64,000 nucleotides of DNA from Kordiimonas sp. Lineage in GTDB: Bacteria > Pseudomonadota > Alphaproteobacteria > Sphingomonadales > Emcibacteraceae. The translations under genes and the position numbers were made by a program. Within the stretch, counting starts at the first letter, position 1. Every line of letters starts with the position of its first letter. Where the stretch lies: contig PADB01000010.1 of NCBI GenBank assembly GCA_002700365.1, positions 358,504 through 422,503 of the forward strand, read 5' to 3'. Of the stretch, positions 26,384-35,916 are shown one piece after another. Under the pieces are notes generated by a model that ran no database searches, had not been told where the DNA came from, and worked only from the letters and a program-made list of their open reading frames with translations.

Positions 26384-27103
26384 ATGTCAAAAGTAGCAAT
26401 CGTCACAGGCGGGTCACGTGGTATCGGTGCCGCCGTCGCAAAAGCCCTGAAAGAAGCAGGTTATACCGTCGCCGCCAGCTATGCTGGTAATGACGAAGCC
26501 GCAGCGGCCTTTACCGCAGAAACTGGTATTAAAACCTATAAGTGGGACGTTGGGGATTTTGATGCCTGCCAAGCGGCTGTAGAACAAATTACAGCGGACC
26601 TAGGGGAAGTCGCCGTTCTTGTCAATAACGCTGGTATCACCCGTGATGGCATGTTCCATAAACTCTCAAAAGAAAACTGGGATGCGGTCATCAACACCAA
26701 CTTGACGTCATTATACAACATGTGTCAATCGGTGTGGGGTGGCATGCGTGACCGTGCCTTTGGACGCATCATTAACATCAGCTCCATTAACGGTGTTGCA
26801 GGTCAAATGGGCCAGACCAACTATTCCGCAGCCAAGGCTGGTGTCATCGGTTTTACAAAGGCACTGGCGCAAGAAGGGGCCCGCAAGAACATCACTGTGA
26901 ATGCGATTGCACCGGGTTACATCAACACGGAAATGGTTGCTGCAGTTCCTGAAAAAGTCATGGAAGGCATTTTATCGAAGATTCCTGTAGGCCGATTGGG
27001 CGAAGCAGATGAGATTGCCCGCACTGTGGTCTTCCTGGCTGACGACAACGGCTTTACAACAGGTGCGACCATAAACGTAAACGGTGGTCAATACATGCAA
27101 TAA
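26384..27103 (+). CDS. phaB: Acetoacetyl-CoA reductase
   Basis: NADPH-dependent reduction of acetoacetyl-CoA to (R)-3-hydroxybutyryl-CoA, the monomer for polyester synthesis. 239 residues, short-chain dehydrogenase. Cofactor motif TGGSRGIGAAVAKAL at the N-terminus, NNAGITRDGMFHK, the catalytic Ser in INISSINGVAGQMGQTNYSAAKAG with YxxxK, and the C-terminal NVNGGQYMQ typical of PhaB. TGAGGAG precedes the ATG. A strong terminator follows. Confidence 0.96.
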   Translation: MSKVAIVTGGSRGIGAAVAKALKEAGYTVAASYAGNDEAAAAFTAETGIKTYKWDVGDFDACQAAVEQITADLGEVAVLVNNAGITRDGMFHKLSKENWDAVINTNLTSLYNMCQSVWGGMRDRAFGRIINISSINGVAGQMGQTNYSAAKAGVIGFTKALAQEGARKNITVNAIAPGYINTEMVAAVPEKVMEGILSKIPVGRLGEADEIARTVVFLADDNGFTTGATINVNGGQYMQ

Positions 27104-27129
27104 TCGCCTGTACCGTTCACACTCTTCAG

Positions 27130-27169
27130 CGCCCTGCCCAGAGTATCATCCCTGCGGCAGGGCGTTTTT
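27130..27169 (+). terminator. Terminator after phaB
   Basis: CGCCCTGCC (27130-27138) pairs with GGCAGGGCG (27156-27164), followed by TTTTT. The loop is 17 bases. It closes the phaAB transcript. Confidence 0.85.
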
Positions 27170-27256
27170 GTTGCCACTCTTCATTGTGGTCTGAAGGCAT
27201 ACTCTGGGGTATAGTTCACATCATGTCTATCCCCTGCAAGAGACCTAATCGCTGCA

Positions 27257-28024
27257 ATGTATCCTGATGTCGTTGAATTACGTAGTTTTTATGAAAGCCC
27301 CCTAGGTCGTGTCTCCGCACGTCTCATTCGCCGCAAACTCCGTCACCTGTGGCAGGATCATCGGGGTCTGGATATTCTGGGATTAGGCTATGCCATTCCC
27401 TATCTTGGACTTTTTCAGGAACACGCGCGTTGCAACATCGCCCTCATGCCCGCCGCCCAAGGCGTCATTCACTGGCCCCGTCACGTGCAGACAGACACAT
27501 CAACACCACCACAACGTCAGGGAAATCTGGTTGCCCTGACAGATGAACAACGCCTGCCGCTGGCAGATGACAGTATGGACCGCATCTTACTGTCTCACAT
27601 TCTGGAAAACACCGAAAATACCCGGGCATTATTGCGCGAAGTATGGCGGACGTTAACCCCGGGCGGGCGGCTTCTGGTTATTGTACCGAACCGGTTGGGC
27701 TTCTGGGCACGCGCGGAACGCACGCCCTTTGGGGCAGGCAGGCCCTTTTCCGCCCAGCAATTACGCCTCATGCTGGCCGATAGCATGCTAACGCCCACAC
27801 GTACAGCCTGCGCACTAACCCTTCCTCCTTATGAAAATAGGGTATTGCTAAAATCCATGGTCTTTATGGAAAAAAGCATGGAACAGTGGTGCCGCAATTT
27901 TGCTGGCGTTCTGATCGTTGAGGCCGAAAAACAAATTTATGCGGCCAACCCGCGCCGCGGCCTGAAACAAAGCCTCATTCCGGCGATTAAAACCGCACAG
28001 AACTTAGCCTGCGATCACGATTAA
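27257..28024 (+). CDS. Class I SAM-dependent methyltransferase domain protein
   Basis: A 255-residue protein with an unusual opening (MYPDVVELRSFYESPLGRV and LRHLW) and a Rossmann-like methyltransferase core. This has the weak motif I GLDILGLGYAIPYL, the acidic loop ADDSMDRILLSHILEN and the LREVWRTLTPGGRLLVIVPN strand. Alphaproteobacteria carry a conserved gene of this type, often near gloB, without known substrate. Motif I lacks the usual GxGxG form, so catalytic activity is not assured. It is followed by the convergent metW-metX pair. Confidence 0.78.
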   Translation: MYPDVVELRSFYESPLGRVSARLIRRKLRHLWQDHRGLDILGLGYAIPYLGLFQEHARCNIALMPAAQGVIHWPRHVQTDTSTPPQRQGNLVALTDEQRLPLADDSMDRILLSHILENTENTRALLREVWRTLTPGGRLLVIVPNRLGFWARAERTPFGAGRPFSAQQLRLMLADSMLTPTRTACALTLPPYENRVLLKSMVFMEKSMEQWCRNFAGVLIVEAEKQIYAANPRRGLKQSLIPAIKTAQNLACDHD

Positions 28025-28070
28025 TCACAAAACCTCAGCTTTAATCACACTTCACCAAGGGACCGTGCTT

Positions 28071-28730
28071 CTAATCATCCTGTCGTTTGATAACAAACAA
28101 TCCCTGAGTACCGAACACATTGGCCATCCACAGATTGCCGCTCACAGGCATCGGCTGGCCAAAACTGTTAATACCCTGTCCTTCTTCGATGACAAAGTTG
28201 AGATCCGCACAAAGATTCACAAAATCACGCACAGTGCAAAAATGAATATTCGGCGTTGAATACCACGGATAATCCAGACGCTTTGTCACTGGCATTTTAC
28301 CGGCCAGTAATAAATTCAACCGCACCCGCCAATGACCAAAATTAGGAAAAGAGACAATGGCACGCCTCCCGATGCGTAATAACTCCTGCAAAACCTTATC
28401 CGGCCTATGGGTCGCCTGAAGTGTTTGACTTAAAATCACATAATCAAAACATTTATCAGGATAAAATGCCAAATCCGTATCAGCGTTCCCCTGTATCACC
28501 GATAACCCCCGGGTCACACAGCGGTTCACCCCTTGCTGACTCAATTCAATCCCCCGGCCATCTACACCGCGTTGATGCACCAAATGATGCAGCAAATCAC
28601 CATCACCACAGCCCACATCCAGCACCCGGCTACCAGCCGGTATTTTATTGGCAATCAACAACAGGTCTATCCGAATATCCGCCGGACGATCAGCGTTAAA
28701 CGGTGCCGTAGTGGTTCGCTTACCCGTCAT
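28071..28730 (-). CDS. metW: Methionine biosynthesis protein MetW
   Basis: Methyltransferase-like protein that works with MetX in homoserine acetylation in many proteobacteria; reported to activate MetX. About 219 residues from the ATG at 28730, which overlaps the metX stop by 11 bp. Motifs: [15 protein letters not shown] (SAM fold), [36 protein letters not shown] and [12 protein letters not shown], all typical of MetW. The frame is open to 28778, but that start lies inside metX and the chosen one fits the family N-terminus ([20 protein letters not shown]). Confidence 0.93.
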   Translation of the reverse strand: MTGKRTTTAPFNADRPADIRIDLLLIANKIPAGSRVLDVGCGDGDLLHHLVHQRGVDGRGIELSQQGVNRCVTRGLSVIQGNADTDLAFYPDKCFDYVILSQTLQATHRPDKVLQELLRIGRRAIVSFPNFGHWRVRLNLLLAGKMPVTKRLDYPWYSTPNIHFCTVRDFVNLCADLNFVIEEGQGINSFGQPMPVSGNLWMANVFGTQGLFVIKRQDD

Positions 28731-29916
28731 CTGTCGAAATTCCACGTTGCTCAGCCGCACTGCGTACAAAACCGGCAATAATCTCTAGCATTTCCGGTTC
28801 ATCCAGCAGGAAGGAATCATGACCGTTATTAGAGTCAATCTCCACAAAGCTTACCTGTTTACCCACCGCGTTTAAAGCCCGCACAATATTTCGGCTTTCT
28901 GCCGTCGTATATAACCAGTCCGTTGCAAAAGACATCACGCAAAATCTGGCCTCAGTCTCACGAAACGCATCCGCAAGAATACCACCGTGATTAATTGTCA
29001 GGTCATAATAGTCCATGGCCCGGGTAATATAGAGATAGGAATTTGCATCAAACCGGTCGACAAAAGAAATTCCCTGATGGCGTAAATAACTTTCAATCTG
29101 AAAATCCGCGTCAAAGCCATAAGTCACACCGGAACGGTCCTGCAAACTGCGCCCAAACCGACTGGTCAGACCTGATTCCGACATGTATGTGATATGTGCT
29201 GCCATCCGCGCGACAGCTAATCCTGCATGGGGCGTCACCCCGTGGTCATAATATTTTCCATGGTGCCAATTGGGGTCTGCCATAATTGCCTGCCGTCCGA
29301 CTTCATGAAAAGCTATGTTCTGCGCGGAATGTCGCCATGTTGTGGCAATGGGAACCGCGGAAAAAACCCGTTTGGGATAATCTACCGCCCACTGCAAAAC
29401 CTGCATGCCCCCCATGGAACCACCGATCACACAGAAAATATCTTCAATCCCCAAAGCATCCAGCAGCATGGCCTGGGCGCGCACCATATCGCTAATCGTC
29501 AGCACGGGAAAATCCAACCCATATGGCTTGCCCGTTTTCGGATTGACTTCTGCGGGCCCGCTTGTTCCCGCACATGACCCCAATACATTGGCGCAAATGA
29601 CAAAATATTTGTTTGTGTCCAATGGCCGTCCCGGTCCACACATCAAAGGCCACCATCCCTCCCGGCCTGTCAACGGGTTTACCCCCGTCACATACTGATC
29701 GCCAGTTAATGCATGACAAACAAGAACCACATTTGATTTATCCGCATTTAATTGCCCCCAACTTTTATACGCTACCTGAAAGGGTCCCAGTTCTTCCCCA
29801 CTATCCAAAGTAAGAGGATCTGTTTGGCCCAGCGTTATGCTTTGGGCTTTCCCGTCACGAGCGACAGAGGATGTTTCGGTTACGGTCATTGGCGTATAGC
29901 GGACAAAAACGCCCAT
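28720..29916 (-). CDS. metX: Homoserine O-acetyltransferase
   Basis: First committed step of methionine synthesis: acetyl-CoA plus homoserine to O-acetylhomoserine. 398 residues, alpha/beta-hydrolase fold. It has [27 protein letters not shown] split around residue 60, the nucleophile Ser in [15 protein letters not shown] (about residue 163), Asp in SFATDWLYT and His in [12 protein letters not shown]. The start may be the ATG at 29889 (MTVTETSS) rather than 29916. No SAM riboswitch could be recognised upstream. It forms an operon with metW. Confidence 0.94.
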   Translation of the reverse strand: MGVFVRYTPMTVTETSSVARDGKAQSITLGQTDPLTLDSGEELGPFQVAYKSWGQLNADKSNVVLVCHALTGDQYVTGVNPLTGREGWWPLMCGPGRPLDTNKYFVICANVLGSCAGTSGPAEVNPKTGKPYGLDFPVLTISDMVRAQAMLLDALGIEDIFCVIGGSMGGMQVLQWAVDYPKRVFSAVPIATTWRHSAQNIAFHEVGRQAIMADPNWHHGKYYDHGVTPHAGLAVARMAAHITYMSESGLTSRFGRSLQDRSGVTYGFDADFQIESYLRHQGISFVDRFDANSYLYITRAMDYYDLTINHGGILADAFRETEARFCVMSFATDWLYTTAESRNIVRALNAVGKQVSFVEIDSNNGHDSFLLDEPEMLEIIAGFVRSAAEQRGISTDDG

Positions 29917-30049
29917 CCTTTTCTTTACAGAACATAAGAATAGCTAGGACCGGCACCGGATAATGTCAATATTTACTTTATTTTACGCCCTAACAGGACT
30001 AGTACAGAATAAAGACTCTCTTGGTGACAAGAACAATAGGTATGACACC

Positions 30050-30895
30050 ATGGCCGATCAGGACTGGACCACACTCACTTTGGATGAACTCCGGCAGGAA
30101 ATTGATAAGATTGACGAAGAAATTCACAATCTCTTGTTGCGCCGTACCGAAGTTGTCACAGTACTGGGGGAAGCAAAACGACGAAGCGAAGATGAAAATA
30201 CCCCGCTGTCCAACCGGATGCGGCCTGGACGCGAAGCTATCGTCTTACGCCAGCTAATTAAACGCCATAATGGCGATATCCCCTATGATTCCATCACGGG
30301 CATCTGGCGGTCCATTGTTTCAACATTTTTACGCCTGCAATTCCCCTTCGAAGTCAGTGTCTATGATGCTGCAGATGCCGTCTATTACCGCGATCTTGCA
30401 CGCGTGCATTTTGGGGCAGGGACACCGTTACATGCGGGCGGCAATACCGCCATGATATTAGGCAAAGTCGCCACACAGGATTTAAGCGTGGGATTGCTGC
30501 CCGCGCCGGGTATTGATGCTGACAGCCGCTGGTGGCTGGACCTGCCTGATGACGGTCAGATACAGGTCGTGATGCGGCTACCTTTCCTCTGTCGCAACGA
30601 GGCCGAAGCCGAAGAGCGTCCCGCATTCATCATTGCCAAAACTGACCGCGAAGACAGTGGCGATGACGCGAGCTGGATACGCATTACCGGTTTAGATGTT
30701 GACAGTATCCACAGCATTCTGGACCAGACGGGCTTTCATTATGCAATTCTATCACAGGCCGAACACACCCTATTGTTGGAAGTAGACGGCTATCTGACGG
30801 ACAACCATTTCATCGTTAGTCTCTTAAAAGAAAAAGCTAAAGGTAAGGTCAGTATTATTGGTGGATATGCACGGCAAATCATTGTAAAGGAATGA
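30050..30895 (+). CDS. Chorismate mutase (AroQ-type) with extended C-terminal region
   Basis: Converts chorismate to prephenate for phenylalanine and tyrosine synthesis. About 281 residues from the ATG at 30050. The N-terminal helical AroQ domain (LDELRQEIDKIDEEIHNLLL, RRTEVVTVLGEAKR, RPGREAIVLRQLI) is clear. The rest resembles the part of bifunctional P-proteins between mutase and ACT domain. It lacks a recognisable complete prephenate dehydratase catalytic segment and ends in an ACT-like region (YAILSQAEHTLLLEVDGYL). hisC and a tyrosine-pathway dehydrogenase follow as one cluster, a common alphaproteobacterial order. Confidence 0.88.
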   Translation: MADQDWTTLTLDELRQEIDKIDEEIHNLLLRRTEVVTVLGEAKRRSEDENTPLSNRMRPGREAIVLRQLIKRHNGDIPYDSITGIWRSIVSTFLRLQFPFEVSVYDAADAVYYRDLARVHFGAGTPLHAGGNTAMILGKVATQDLSVGLLPAPGIDADSRWWLDLPDDGQIQVVMRLPFLCRNEAEAEERPAFIIAKTDREDSGDDASWIRITGLDVDSIHSILDQTGFHYAILSQAEHTLLLEVDGYLTDNHFIVSLLKEKAKGKVSIIGGYARQIIVKE

Positions 30896-30957
30896 CGCAC
30901 AATAGCCGTGATAGCTATGCTATACTCTTAAGTTCTCAGTTGCAGTCAGGATTATAT

Positions 30958-32049
30958 ATGCAAGGGCCTACACCCCGTCCATGGATTGATACACTTGGCA
31001 TTTATCAAGGTGGCAAATCAAAAATCGCCGGCATTGATCGCGCCATAAAATTATCATCTAATGAATCTGCTCTTGGGCCAAGCCCTAAGGCCATGGCCGC
31101 CTATAGGGAAGAAGCAACACAGTTACACCGTTATCCTGACCCTATCTATCATGATCTGCGTGCGGCACTGGCCCAGAAATATGATCTGGATCCCGGTCGT
31201 ATTGTCTGCGGTCTGGGATCCGATGAAATTTTAAAGAACCTGTGCCGTGCTTACGCTGCCCCCAGTGACGAGGTAATCTATAGCCGATACGGTTTTATGA
31301 TGTATCCAATTGCCGCACAAGCAGTGGGGGCTGTACCTGTCGAAGCAGATGACGATAATTTTGTAGCCCATGTCGATAGCCTGCTGGCGGCCGTTACGGA
31401 CAAAACACGCATCGTCTTTCTGGCAAACCCCAATAATCCTACCGGCACGTACTTATCCGCCCAGGAATTGGACCGCCTGCATGCCGGCCTACCCACAAAT
31501 GTTATTTTGGTTATTGATTCCGCTTATGCCGAATATGTTAATTTCGATGATTATGATGCCGGTCTGGAACTGGTTGCAAAGGCCCCTAACGTGGTCATGA
31601 CCCGTACTTTTTCAAAACTGTATGGTTTGGGCTCACTGCGTATTGGCTGGGGTTATGCACAGTCGGAAATCGCCGCCGTTCTTGATAAAATCCGTGATCC
31701 CTTCAATGTATCCGGCCCGGCGCAAAAAGCCGCCATAGCCGCCCTGCAAGATCATGAATTCGAAGAAAAAGCACTGGCACATAATAGCTACTGGAGACGC
31801 TGGTTATCCGATGAATTAACCGCGCTGGGTCTTACCGTCATTCCCAGCGCTGCCAACTTCGTATTGGTCCGTTTCGCTGACACGACGATCAGCGCAGAGC
31901 AGGCCAATAACTACCTTATGCAAAAAGGCTATATCCTGCGTTGGTTACCCGGTCAGGGACTGGCAGATTGCCTACGGATGACCGTTGGCCTGCAAGAAGA
32001 AAATGAAGCGGTGATTGGCCACCTAAAAGAATTAATGCAGGGGGCCTGA
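30958..32049 (+). CDS. hisC: Histidinol-phosphate / aromatic aminotransferase
   Basis: PLP-dependent class I/II aminotransferase. Starting at the ATG at 30958 (AGGA upstream), 363 residues. Motifs: LSSNESALGPSP, GLGSDEILKNLCRAY, FLANPNNPTGTYL, VIDSAYAEYV and the PLP lysine in TFSKLYGLGSLRIGWG (Lys220). Family-typed as HisC. Between chorismate mutase and an arogenate/prephenate dehydrogenase it may chiefly transaminate prephenate or aromatic keto acids, perhaps as well as histidinol phosphate. The substrate cannot be read from the sequence. Confidence 0.92.
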   Translation: MQGPTPRPWIDTLGIYQGGKSKIAGIDRAIKLSSNESALGPSPKAMAAYREEATQLHRYPDPIYHDLRAALAQKYDLDPGRIVCGLGSDEILKNLCRAYAAPSDEVIYSRYGFMMYPIAAQAVGAVPVEADDDNFVAHVDSLLAAVTDKTRIVFLANPNNPTGTYLSAQELDRLHAGLPTNVILVIDSAYAEYVNFDDYDAGLELVAKAPNVVMTRTFSKLYGLGSLRIGWGYAQSEIAAVLDKIRDPFNVSGPAQKAAIAALQDHEFEEKALAHNSYWRRWLSDELTALGLTVIPSAANFVLVRFADTTISAEQANNYLMQKGYILRWLPGQGLADCLRMTVGLQEENEAVIGHLKELMQGA

Positions 32050-32054
32050 TTCAT

Positions 32055-33002
32055 ATGGCTGCAATATACGACACTATTAGCATTATCGGCATGGGCCTAA
32101 TCGGTTCCTCTATCGCCTTGGCCAGTAAAAAATACGGTTTGGCAAATCATGTTATTGGCTGTGCCCGCACAGAAGAGACTTGCCAAACTGCCCTGGATCT
32201 TGGCCTCGCGGAACGGATGGAGACAGATCCGGCCAAGGCCGTTGAAGGGGCAGACCTTGTTATCCTATGTACACCAGTGGGCACATTTAAGGAAATCGGC
32301 ACGGCTATTGCCCCCCTTATGAAACCGGGTGCGACACTCACCGATGTGGGTTCCGTCAAACAGGCTGTTGTCGATGCGTTAGAAGATATTGTACCCGCTG
32401 ACATTCATTTTATTCCCGGACACCCTGTTGCCGGTACCGAACAGTCTGGCCCGACCGCTGGCTTCTCCTCATTATTCAAGGGGCGTTGGTGCATCCTTAC
32501 CCCCCCCGAGAGTAATGTTTACCAGCCAGATATAGACGAAGCGGAACAGGCTCTGGAAAAACTAAAGTCTTTTTGGATGGGGATGGGCTCCATGGTGGAA
32601 ATTATGACACCGACCCATCACGACCTGGTGCTTGCCATTACCAGTCACGTCCCCCACCTTATTGCCTATAATATCGTCGGCACCGCGCGGGATCTTGAAA
32701 CCGTGACGGCCTCCGAAGTCATTAAATACAGCGCGGGTGGCTTTCGCGATTTTACACGGATTGCCTCTTCGGACCCCACAATGTGGCGGGACATTTTTTT
32801 GACCAATAAAGACGCCGTGCTGGAAATGCTGGGGAGATTTACAGAAGACCTTAGCGCCCTGCAGCGCGCAATCCGCTGGGGGGATGGAGAAAGCCTCTAT
32901 GATTTCTTCGCCGAAAGCCGGAACGTACGACGCAGGGTCGTCGAAGCTGGTCAGGACGAAGACACACCGGATTTTGGTCGCGCACACGAGGACGAATCCT
33001 GA
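32055..33002 (+). CDS. tyrC: Prephenate/arogenate dehydrogenase
   Basis: NAD(P)-dependent oxidative decarboxylation on the tyrosine branch. 315 residues. Rossmann motif IIGMGLIGSSIALA at residues 10-23, the prephenate dehydrogenase signatures DVGSVKQAVVDAL and FIPGHPVAGTEQSGP (catalytic His), LAITSHVPHLIAYNIV and SAGGFRDFTRIASSDP. It starts 5 bp after hisC, so the chorismate mutase, aminotransferase and dehydrogenase form one operon. Confidence 0.93.
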   Translation: MAAIYDTISIIGMGLIGSSIALASKKYGLANHVIGCARTEETCQTALDLGLAERMETDPAKAVEGADLVILCTPVGTFKEIGTAIAPLMKPGATLTDVGSVKQAVVDALEDIVPADIHFIPGHPVAGTEQSGPTAGFSSLFKGRWCILTPPESNVYQPDIDEAEQALEKLKSFWMGMGSMVEIMTPTHHDLVLAITSHVPHLIAYNIVGTARDLETVTASEVIKYSAGGFRDFTRIASSDPTMWRDIFLTNKDAVLEMLGRFTEDLSALQRAIRWGDGESLYDFFAESRNVRRRVVEAGQDEDTPDFGRAHEDES

Positions 33003-33116
33003 CATTTATCCTGAAACGGGTATTAATTCCCCTTAGACCCTCTTGCAGCGAATAGCCTGATATGAAGGCCGGCAGCAGAATGTGCGGTGACGTCATGCCG
33101 CCCGCCTGCATTGCCT

Positions 33117-34343
33117 CTACGCTCCAGATTTTACATGGGCTTCAGATTTCACATGGGCTTCAGACTTTTGATGAGCGCCAGACTTTATATCGGCCATAAC
33201 ATTCATCATGGGAAATTCAAATACCGGCACGGGCCCTAAAAAAAGATAGCCACTTTGAAATGTCAGTGAAAAAGGAAGTGGTCGTGACAAAGACGACCTT
33301 ACGTCATCCATCGTTTGCGTTGACGGGCCTGTAACCGCGGGCTCCGCCATATCGGACAACCCCTGCAATAGCACCTGGCCATATTCATTTTTCTCTAAAC
33401 CGGCGGTTACAAGACGGCCTCTTACGCGTTCATAATCCTCCAGTCGGACATGAAGAATACCTTCTGGCCGCAACCCTGCATCAAACTGCAATGCCCCTTG
33501 CATACGTGCCGTGATATCACCACTACGCACCTGAAAAGAACGAATATCAAACACCCCGTTACGTTGTCGCCAATGGCGCCAATAATCCATCGTCATGGGG
33601 GGAAGTTCATCGACCATAAACTCTGCCGTAAAAGAGACATCATCTATGCCTTCTTTCATTAATCTAACGGGAAGGTATGGGCTTTCCATATGTTGAATAT
33701 GCAACCTAACCGTCGCCAAACTATTAGATCGATTATCCGCTGCTTTTTTATCCGCTGCGGCATTACCCGTATCCCGGTCCATAGTTCTCAGGTCAAGCGT
33801 ATTCAGATTAATGCTGACATGTTGCGCCTGTGACAACAGGTGCTCAGCAGAATTTATTTTTCCCCGTATCATCTCTTTTCCCCAAGTCACCTCACCAATC
33901 TTTAATAGCAATTCTTTGGGTAAAGAGCGGCGATCTGTGACCACAACATCCGAATTTATCGTCTGCATTTTTGCATTAACCCGGCCGTAACGCCGATCTT
34001 CATAATCTAACTGTGCGCTGGGTACCGTCAATTTGAATTGCCGGAAATCCCATCCTTTGAGACGCAATTCAATATCCGCAATACGCGCCGTCGCTTTCGT
34101 GGCGGCCTCACCTGCCTCATTCTTTTTCTGAAGAGTCACGTCAACAGCCTGCATATGTAACACAGGCTTATACGGATAGCCCTCAATCTGCATCTTCTCA
34201 TATTCGATATGCAACCCGCGGGCCTGTTGCGCGGCAATCCAGGCGTCTACTTCTGACTGCACAGTTACGGCCATATGATCCCAGCCCGCGCTATAGGCGC
34301 TTAATCCCGTCGCCAGGATGCTGGAAAACAATTTTGCCCGCAT
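33117..34343 (-). CDS. DUF2125 domain-containing protein
   Basis: A 408-residue protein with a short N-terminal signal or anchor. The DUF2125 region opens with MAVTVQSEVDAWIAAQQARG and IEGYPYKPVLHMQAVDV and continues through VPSAQLDYEDRRYG to LRPEGILHVRLEDYERV. It is an alphaproteobacterial family of cell-envelope proteins without known function, AsmA-like in its repeated beta strands. The C-terminus ends in a short tandem peptide repeat (HQKSEAHVKSEAHVKSG) encoded by 18-21-bp DNA repeats at about 33120-33185, probably a recent expansion. The gene is convergent with tyrC. Confidence 0.85.
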   Translation of the reverse strand: MRAKLFSSILATGLSAYSAGWDHMAVTVQSEVDAWIAAQQARGLHIEYEKMQIEGYPYKPVLHMQAVDVTLQKKNEAGEAATKATARIADIELRLKGWDFRQFKLTVPSAQLDYEDRRYGRVNAKMQTINSDVVVTDRRSLPKELLLKIGEVTWGKEMIRGKINSAEHLLSQAQHVSINLNTLDLRTMDRDTGNAAADKKAADNRSNSLATVRLHIQHMESPYLPVRLMKEGIDDVSFTAEFMVDELPPMTMDYWRHWRQRNGVFDIRSFQVRSGDITARMQGALQFDAGLRPEGILHVRLEDYERVRGRLVTAGLEKNEYGQVLLQGLSDMAEPAVTGPSTQTMDDVRSSLSRPLPFSLTFQSGYLFLGPVPVFEFPMMNVMADIKSGAHQKSEAHVKSEAHVKSGA

Positions 34344-34454
34344 TTGCTACCCTCTATTTGACCTGCCACATATAAAAAACATTGTCCCCTCTTGCCACAC
34401 ACGACATGACAGAACAATATGATCACTCTTTAGTCCTCCTTAGAACGTGAAAAT

Positions 34455-34982
34455 ATGGCAAATTTATGGGTATTCGCGTACGGGTCTTTAATGTGGGATA
34501 CCTTTTTCCCCTTTGAAGAACGCCTGCCTGCAAAATTATATGGCTACCACCGGGCTTATTGTATTTATTCCTGGCATTATCGCGGCACAGAGCAACGTCC
34601 CGGTCTGGTACTAGGATTAGACCGGGGAGGCTCTTGCCGGGGTATCGTCTTCCGCTTACCCCGCGACAATGGCAGAGAAATCCTGCAACGCATTGATGAA
34701 AGAGAACTGGTCACAAGCGTCTATCACGCGCGAAACTTGAACTTATATCTTGATAGCGGACACAAAGTGATGGCGCGTTGCTATATTGCGGATCCCACAC
34801 ATCGTCAATATGCGGGAAGACTGACCCTGCACGAACAACAGCAACTCATTACAAACGGCCAAGGTGTCGGCGGTCATAACCTTGATTATTTTAAGTCAAC
34901 GCAACAACACTTATTTCAGGAAGGCATAGAAGACCGGGGTCTCAAAAAACTCGCAGATCATTTTCAAAAAAGGCCTAACTGA
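34455..34982 (+). CDS. Gamma-glutamylcyclotransferase (ChaC-like)
   Basis: Cytoplasmic enzyme of the ChaC type, which releases 5-oxoproline from glutathione. 175 residues. The opening LWVFAYGSLMWD is the glycine-containing substrate loop. GYHRAYCIYSWHYRGTEQRPGLVLGLDRGGSC and GIVFRLPRDNG-type segments follow, with the catalytic Glu in IDERELVTSVYHARNL and GRLTLHEQQQLI near the end. A close fit to the family. It is divergent from the DUF2125 gene. Confidence 0.9.
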   Translation: MANLWVFAYGSLMWDTFFPFEERLPAKLYGYHRAYCIYSWHYRGTEQRPGLVLGLDRGGSCRGIVFRLPRDNGREILQRIDERELVTSVYHARNLNLYLDSGHKVMARCYIADPTHRQYAGRLTLHEQQQLITNGQGVGGHNLDYFKSTQQHLFQEGIEDRGLKKLADHFQKRPN

Positions 34983-35119
34983 TTGTTCGTTTCGGACTTA
35001 TTTTTCGTTTAGGTTTGGCCACTTTCCCTGGCTACACTTGTCAGGCCCTGATCGTACCTTGTCAGGCCTGCTCAGTTCGCCATAACCGTGCCCATACCAT
35101 CACCAGTAATACGATTAAC

Positions 35120-35872
35120 TTATGCCGCCTTTCGTGGGGCTGAGACATCTTGGGCTTTCCCGTCCTCGGCCTCTTGCAAAGCATCACTAGCCTCTTCAAT
35201 ACGACTTTCCAGCAACGCCATAAAATCCTTTTTCTTCAACCCTGGTTCTATTGGCGGTAAAAATTCAAGAACAATCACGCCCGGTCGTGGCAGCAAATGT
35301 CCACGCGGCCAAAAAGTCCCGGAATTTAATGTCACCGGCACAGCCGGCACATCGCATGTTTTATAAATTCCAAAAACACCCGCATGATATGGCCTTTTTG
35401 TGCCCGGTGCGACACGTGTTCCTTCTGGAAAAATAATAATTGTTTTTCCCTCAGCAATGGCGTTGCGGGCTTTACGCACCATATCCCGCAAGGCTGACGC
35501 CGCCCCTCCGCGATCCACAGGGATCATGCCCGACTTTTTGCAGTAACGCCCATATATTGGAATCCGCAGCAATTCTTTCTTCATAACAAAAACGGGTTTG
35601 GAAATGATGCCATGCATCACCATCGTTTCCCATGCAGATTGATGTTTCATCGCCAATAAGGCAGGGCCTTCAGGAAAATATTCCTGTCCTCTGATTTCAA
35701 AGCGCAGTCCCACGACATAACGTAAAAGAAACACCATGCTCCGCGACATCAGAACTTGTACACGATAGAGATATTGAGGAGGTAAAAATAAGACGGGAAA
35801 AGTAATCAGGGCCAGCATCAACAGCCAACTGTAAAAGAAGATAACAAAACATACAGAACGCAGTTTAACCAC
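35120..35872 (-). CDS. plsC: 1-acyl-sn-glycerol-3-phosphate acyltransferase
   Basis: Membrane acyltransferase of phospholipid synthesis (lysophosphatidate to phosphatidate). 250 residues with an N-terminal hydrophobic region (residues 9-31). Acyltransferase block I is KHQSAWETM with His77, where the usual HX4D becomes HX4E (Glu82). Block II VDRGGAASALRDM, block III IIIFPEGTRVAPG and block IV VPAVPVTLNSG are present. The Glu is a conservative change that I believe occurs in other alphaproteobacterial PlsC proteins, so activity is likely. It belongs to a minus-strand run with a YdcF-like gene and ftsEX. Confidence 0.9.
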   Translation of the reverse strand: MVKLRSVCFVIFFYSWLLMLALITFPVLFLPPQYLYRVQVLMSRSMVFLLRYVVGLRFEIRGQEYFPEGPALLAMKHQSAWETMVMHGIISKPVFVMKKELLRIPIYGRYCKKSGMIPVDRGGAASALRDMVRKARNAIAEGKTIIIFPEGTRVAPGTKRPYHAGVFGIYKTCDVPAVPVTLNSGTFWPRGHLLPRPGVIVLEFLPPIEPGLKKKDFMALLESRIEEASDALQEAEDGKAQDVSAPRKAA

Positions 35873-35916
35873 AACGCCCGCCTTTTCTATAAAGCCACGT
35901 CTTGTACTTTAAAACG

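Noticed and set aside
28490-28781. Plus-strand frames across metW
   Set aside because: These lie opposite the clear MetW reading frame and show no family features.
29889-29990. Possible SAM-II riboswitch upstream of metX
   Set aside because: Alphaproteobacterial metX genes often have one, but the conserved pseudoknot sequences could not be found here.
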